A stretch of DNA of 64,000 nucleotides from Branchiostoma belcheri (taxonomy: Eukaryota > Chordata > Leptocardii > Amphioxiformes > Branchiostomatidae). The notes under the pieces are model-generated. The model worked only from the letters and a program-made list of their open reading frames with translations, did no database searches and was not told the origin of the DNA. Positions 60,901 to 64,000 of this stretch are shown here, piece after piece; position 1 is the stretch's first letter; the number at the start of each line of letters is the position of its first letter. The stretch lies in NCBI RefSeq assembly GCF_001625305.1, contig NW_017802379.1:6523978-6587977 (forward strand), read 5' to 3'. A program made the translations under genes and the position numbers.

Positions 60901-63127
60901 TTTCACTTTTTATGACAAGACTCAATTACAGCCAGAAAATGGCAAAATAGTAAAAGGGCTTTATCTGTGAACAAGAAAAACTTAATGCATTTAAATGAAG
61001 AAAGAACACAACCGTGGTAATCATAGCTATATAGCTATACAGCAATCATGTCACTCCCTCCATTTCCACTTCCACTCCATTCATTTTAAATCCGTTAGTT
61101 ATTTCATTTCATCTATTATATCTAATCAGGGTACATTTTTGTAAGTACACTCTAGGTACATGTATCCCTGGGTCTGATATTTACACACACAATAACAGCA
61201 ACAACAAAAGATATTCTTCTTCTATGTGACTCAGATTATACCTCTTCCATGTTAGTGAACCTGTCATGGTCCACGTAGGAGAAAATGCGTTTGTTGGGCC
61301 GGCCTCCTTTCTGTTCTAACGACGTCACCTCATGGTTGTACTTCTCGTCTAGGTACGTGAACACATTGTCCTTGTTGCTGTACACATCCATTTCCCTCTG
61401 AAGACAACAACACAGGATTTATCAGTAGCATGAATGTACTCAGTAAAGGAGGAATTAGACTTTGGCTATGGCATCGCTTTGTAACCGGGAGGTCGTGAGT
61501 TCAAACCCCGGCCGGGTCATACCAAAGACTTTAAAAATGGTACACAGCACATATGAGAAAGAGTGTGGGAAGGTCAAACACACAGCACTACCAGCGGACC
61601 AGCCCCCTGCTGTAGTGCATTGCACAACTGTGTCGCCTAAGGGCTACAGAAATGGAGATGGGCACCACCCTACGCTCTGCACAAGGGCATGGGAGACCTT
61701 TCTTTTCTTTCTATGGTTATAACTTATAGAAATTAACTACACAAATGGCTTCTTTTTCATGAAATTAATAAGACAGCTAGCTGGGTTGTTCAAGCAATGG
61801 CAATGCAGAACTTCCTGAAAATGAAAGTGTGCATATACATGTACATGTAGAAGAATGGCTTTACAATTACAAAGTAACACAAGGATGCCATCTGCCTGAG
61901 ATGTTGTGAATTACACCTAGTGCTAGTATCTGTATACATGTATATGATTAATGACAATACCTGACTGAATAGCTTCTGCTGCCACTGTAAGGTAAACTCC
62001 TCCCTGTCATCTGGGCGTGGTCCTGTGGGCCCCACAAAGGAAATCATTAGACACTGTATCGACACTGGACACAATGTTTATGTCAAGCAAACTTGAAATG
62101 ACAGAAAAAAATCTAGTTTGGCTAGAATACTTATCAGTTGTAAAATACTAAAGCAAAGGTTAACATTATTTGGCAAATGTAGTGTGACAGTACTGGGGAT
62201 CGCTATGATCCATTCCAATGGGTCCGAACCTTTTAGTGTAGCTGTAGCGTGCTGCCCGGGTTTGGCACAGGTTCGATTCCCGGTATCCTGGGTTTTTCTT
62301 GTTTCTACTCGCTCTTATGTGTTTCACTAGTTCGCACACATGTTTCAGCATGAGATCACAGAACTCTAGTTTTTTCCATTTTCTTCTTGAGTTGTGAGTT
62401 TGATTTTATGTGTGCCTATCAGCCTATGATACAGACCCATAGAAGCCCTGCTGCCCATGTCTCCCATCTCCACATTAGTCTGTCCCTCCTGCTGGACCAC
62501 ATTGTGCTGGGGGATGATGGTGGCTGAGGTGATGCGATGGAGGGTCACTCTGGGAGAAACAAGATGTAACAAGTGAGTTAAACTGTCATCAACGAACCGT
62601 CACTAACTGCCCAGTCCAATGGGTCTGGACCCTCTGGCCTAGTGGTTAGGACATTGGGATGTGAGCTGACATGGGTTCGATCCCTGAGTCAGCCTTTTAG
62701 TGCCTTTTAGTGTCTGGTGTTTCAAAGACAATCAGAGATAGCAGACCTCACCATCTTACCATATGATATTGGGAATGATGTTTGTAATTTGTGTATTAAC
62801 TGCCATTTCCCTTACATCATATGCATTTTCAATTTACCAGTATCAGTATTACAGTGCATAGCATGGAGGATAAAAAACAAACTTTTTGAATGGGGAGGGG
62901 CTAGCTAGTCTTCTAGTAGAGTAGCCGTAACTATGGACGCCATCCACTCTTCTGAAACACGGTCATCATATATTAAATTTCTGAGCTTTTGAACCTATCA
63001 AATCTACATCACAAGCCTCCCTGTGTCCCCGTGTGTCTGTCTGACTGACTCACTTGATCCTGAAGTTGTTAATGGGATCTCTGGAGCGGTAATACGCCGT
63101 GCTCTTGTCGGTAGACCAGTTGTCCAT
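54937..63127 (-). CDS. MKS1: MKS1, B9-domain ciliary transition-zone protein, complete
   Basis: Component of the MKS/B9 complex at the ciliary transition zone, which gates entry of membrane proteins. Twenty exons join in phase, from [18 protein letters not shown] at 63127 to TAG at 54937: 63127-63054, 62549-62437, 62022-61961, 61397-61242, 60780-60686, 60278-60147, 59657-59615, 59491-59404, 59269-59224, 59051-59015, 58759-58703, 58544-58502, 58065-58003, 57474-57404, 57273-57210, 56924-56817, 56352-56136, 55564-55505, 55200-55163 and 55010-54937. The product is 546 aa (human 559). Landmarks that match MKS1 along its length are WSTD...[95 protein letters not shown] and [15 protein letters not shown]. 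The B9 (C2-like) domain spans about residues 302-485. Each junction keeps frame. Divergently paired with TPGS1. Confidence 0.97.
56451..56494. repeat. (TTGG)n(TTGA)n microsatellite
   Basis: About six TTGG units pass into five TTGA units, inside an MKS1 intron. Confidence 0.9.
57588..57931 (+). repeat. Minisatellite, eight exact 43-bp units
   Basis: The core CAGCACCAAGGACAGG starts at 57591, 57634, 57677, 57720, 57763, 57806, 57849 and 57892, always 43 bp apart. Each is followed by a TGTTTGCCTGTGTGTGGATG-type segment. Units differ by only a few substitutions. It lies in the MKS1 intron between exons 58065-58003 and 57474-57404. Since 43 is not a multiple of three, the long open frames across it are repeat artefacts. 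Confidence 0.97.
59960..60065. mobile_element. Foldback repeat, third 'GTTACTCAAGCAAATGGAT' copy
   Basis: AAAAAGCAGTTACTCAAGCA pairs exactly with TGCTTGAGTAACTGCTTTTT around an 8-nt ATGGATCC-like centre. The right flank ACCTGGGTGTCTAACCTTCA and a left-side GATGAAGGTTAGACATCCAG (about 59791) suggest longer outer arms. Intronic in MKS1. Confidence 0.75.
60325..60596 (+). repeat. Dispersed ~270-bp MITE-like family, full copy
   Basis: ATGTTTACCTTCACATGG on the left and CCTGTAAAGGTAAACATAAC on the right form the inverted ends. Internal CAGCCCCTCCAACTCTCTCC matches the copy at 23637-23810, and CAGGTCATTGACCTTATATG matches those at 51720 and 49120. Intronic in MKS1. Confidence 0.8.
61465..61715 (+). 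mobile_element. tRNA-derived SINE, second family
   Basis: A tRNA-like head (TGGCTATGGCATCGCTTTG, then B box GTGAGTTCAAACCCC) is followed by a ~200-bp body with CATACCAAAGACTTTAAAAA and ends with TTTCTTTTCTTTCT. The body is unlike that of the SINE at 35741, so two SINE families are present. Intronic in MKS1. Confidence 0.72.
62228..62345 (+). mobile_element. Truncated tRNA-SINE (same family as 35741)
   Basis: The head with B box GGTTCGATTCCC is followed by CTTGTTTCTACTCGC as in the 35.7-kb copy. The body is cut short after about 120 bp. Confidence 0.65.
62628..62700 (+). mobile_element. tRNA-SINE head
   Basis: GGCCTAGTGGTTAGGACATT (A box) and GGGTTCGATCCCTG (B box) lie at tRNA-like spacing. 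A CCA-ready acceptor stem is not obvious, so a SINE head is preferred to a tRNA gene. Confidence 0.55.
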
Positions 63128-63397
63128 TTTTCAAGTTTGGTGAAAAAATGTACCCATGATGCATCACGGTCAACGGTTGTTCCAATAAATATAGGGATGA
63201 TACTTTTTGAAAATCTTTTGAAACAGATAATTTAAAACATAAATTTTCTTTTAGGTAAAAAATTTGTTTATAATTATTATAATTAATATTATGTATTGCA
63301 TTTAATACCTGTTTTGTCTTGTGTTTTAAACATTCGAATGTTGACCAAACAATGTATTTGTAGGACGCACCCCTTAACCAAATGGTACTAGCCCAAG
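63128..63397. promoter_or_regulatory. Putative bidirectional promoter of MKS1 and TPGS1
   Basis: Only 270 bp separate the two divergent start codons, so both core promoters and 5' UTRs must lie here unless upstream noncoding exons exist. A CCAAT is present near 63181. A GTACCCAT at about 63150 resembles half of an RFX X-box, but the second half is poor. The middle is AT-rich and no TATA element stands out. Confidence 0.55.
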
Positions 63398-63778
63398 ATG
63401 GCGGAAAAAAGGAAGCCAGCCTCCGCTGAGGAGAAGATGCCGGAGTCAAACCGCGACTTTCTCGGTATGTCAGAAAGTTTGGTAGCGCTGACAAGTTTGA
63501 CATGAGTCCTGATATCCCGTAGTTTATGTTACCGTGTCAAAACCAACGGTATGTTGTTGTAACAATGCGTCGTTCCGAAAAGAAATTGGTGTAGTGTCAT
63601 GGGATGGAGAGAGGGGGCCGGGCGGTCCATAAAATTTATTATTATATTATAGTTTGAACAAGAATCAGATTTTTCCTTTTTTTGCAGAAAAGACAGCAGT
63701 TCGCGGCCTACTGAGAGGTGCAATATCCAAGCTGATAGAAAATCGACCAGAGGACCCAATAGCATTCCTGGCAGAGTA
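63398..63778 (+). CDS. TPGS1: TPGS1, tubulin polyglutamylase complex subunit 1, first two exons
   Basis: Subunit of the complex that adds glutamate side chains to tubulin in axonemes and neurites. Exon 63398-63464 (MAEKRKPASAEEK...) and exon 63688-63778 join in phase. The second reads KTAVRGLLRGAISKLIENRP followed by EDPIAFLAEY, which matches the conserved N-terminal dimerisation-type (RIIa-like) segment of TPGS1. The donor GTAAGT at 63779 leads off the right edge, so most of the protein is missing. The start is favoured because it is the first ATG with a short basic/acidic leader as in relatives. Divergent neighbour of MKS1. Confidence 0.85.
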
Positions 63779-63844
63779 GTAAGTACCTTCACTGTCGCTG
63801 TGTGTCAGCAAAGAGCTTGTGATAAACCAGGTAAGCCGAGGTAC

Positions 63845-63955
63845 GGGAGGTGGAGAGTTTCCCGTGCGGGAACTCTGCCACGTGGAGGCACAGTTCCCGC
63901 GCGGGAAACTCTCCACGTGGAGCCACGGACTCCCGTACGGGAGATTCACCACTCA
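63845..63955. repeat. GC-rich interleaved palindromes in TPGS1 intron
   Basis: GTGGAGAGTTTCCCG and CGGGAAACTCTCCAC face each other. Between and beyond them lie CCCGTGCGGG, CCCGCGCGGG, CCACGTGG and CCCGTACGGG palindromes. It is probably part of a foldback element. Confidence 0.65.
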
Positions 63956-64000
63956 GCTCCCAAATGGCAAGCACGGGAACGTCACCATTTCGCGCCAACA

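Noticed and set aside
62628..62700. Possible tRNA gene
   Set aside because: A and B boxes are present, but a seven-pair acceptor stem and clean anticodon arm could not be drawn; a SINE head explains it better.
63145..63165. RFX X-box for MKS1/TPGS1
   Set aside because: Only the first half-site is convincing; it is not reported as a feature without a matrix score or binding data.

Overview
The window reads as nuclear DNA of an invertebrate deuterostome, most consistent with a cephalochordate (amphioxus, Branchiostoma). This is inferred from compact multi-exon genes with GT-AG introns that are single-copy relatives of vertebrate genes, a very high load of short inverted-repeat elements and tRNA-derived SINEs, and a 20-N assembly gap. 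No bacterial, viral or organelle signature was seen. All exon joins were worked out by eye from reading frame and splice phase.

Layout from left to right. (1) 311-3585, plus strand: the 3' part of a secreted EGF-repeat gene whose 5' end lies outside the window. (2) 4953-6116 and 10895-12180, minus strand: two tandem inward-rectifier K+ channel genes with uninterrupted coding regions; the second carries a one-base deletion at the pore. (3) 12300-21450: no convincing gene, but several foldback elements, a six-copy ~205-bp tandem array and a 32-bp perfect hairpin. (4) 21460-37041, minus strand: a SPDEF-type ETS transcription factor (SAM/Pointed plus ETS domains) with a ~12-kb first intron. (5) 37050-47600: repeat-rich DNA that includes a 3.1-kb Harbinger-like transposon (41067-44168). 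Inside it lie a small spliced minus-strand gene candidate and a large foldback array of 41-bp palindromic units. (6) 47627-53267, minus strand: a complete 11-exon carotenoid cleavage oxygenase (BCO/RPE65 family). (7) 54937-63127, minus strand: a complete 20-exon MKS1 gene (ciliary transition-zone B9 protein). (8) 63398 to the right edge, plus strand: the first two exons of TPGS1 (tubulin polyglutamylase complex subunit), divergent from MKS1 across ~270 bp.

The clearest functional grouping is the head-to-head MKS1/TPGS1 pair, since both products act in cilia. The two Kir genes look like a local duplication. The most unusual DNA is the Harbinger-like element with its internal gene and nested palindromic array. 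Close behind are several element families with recognisable terminal repeats and target-site duplications (3 bp TTA/TAA, and a perfect 9-bp duplication).
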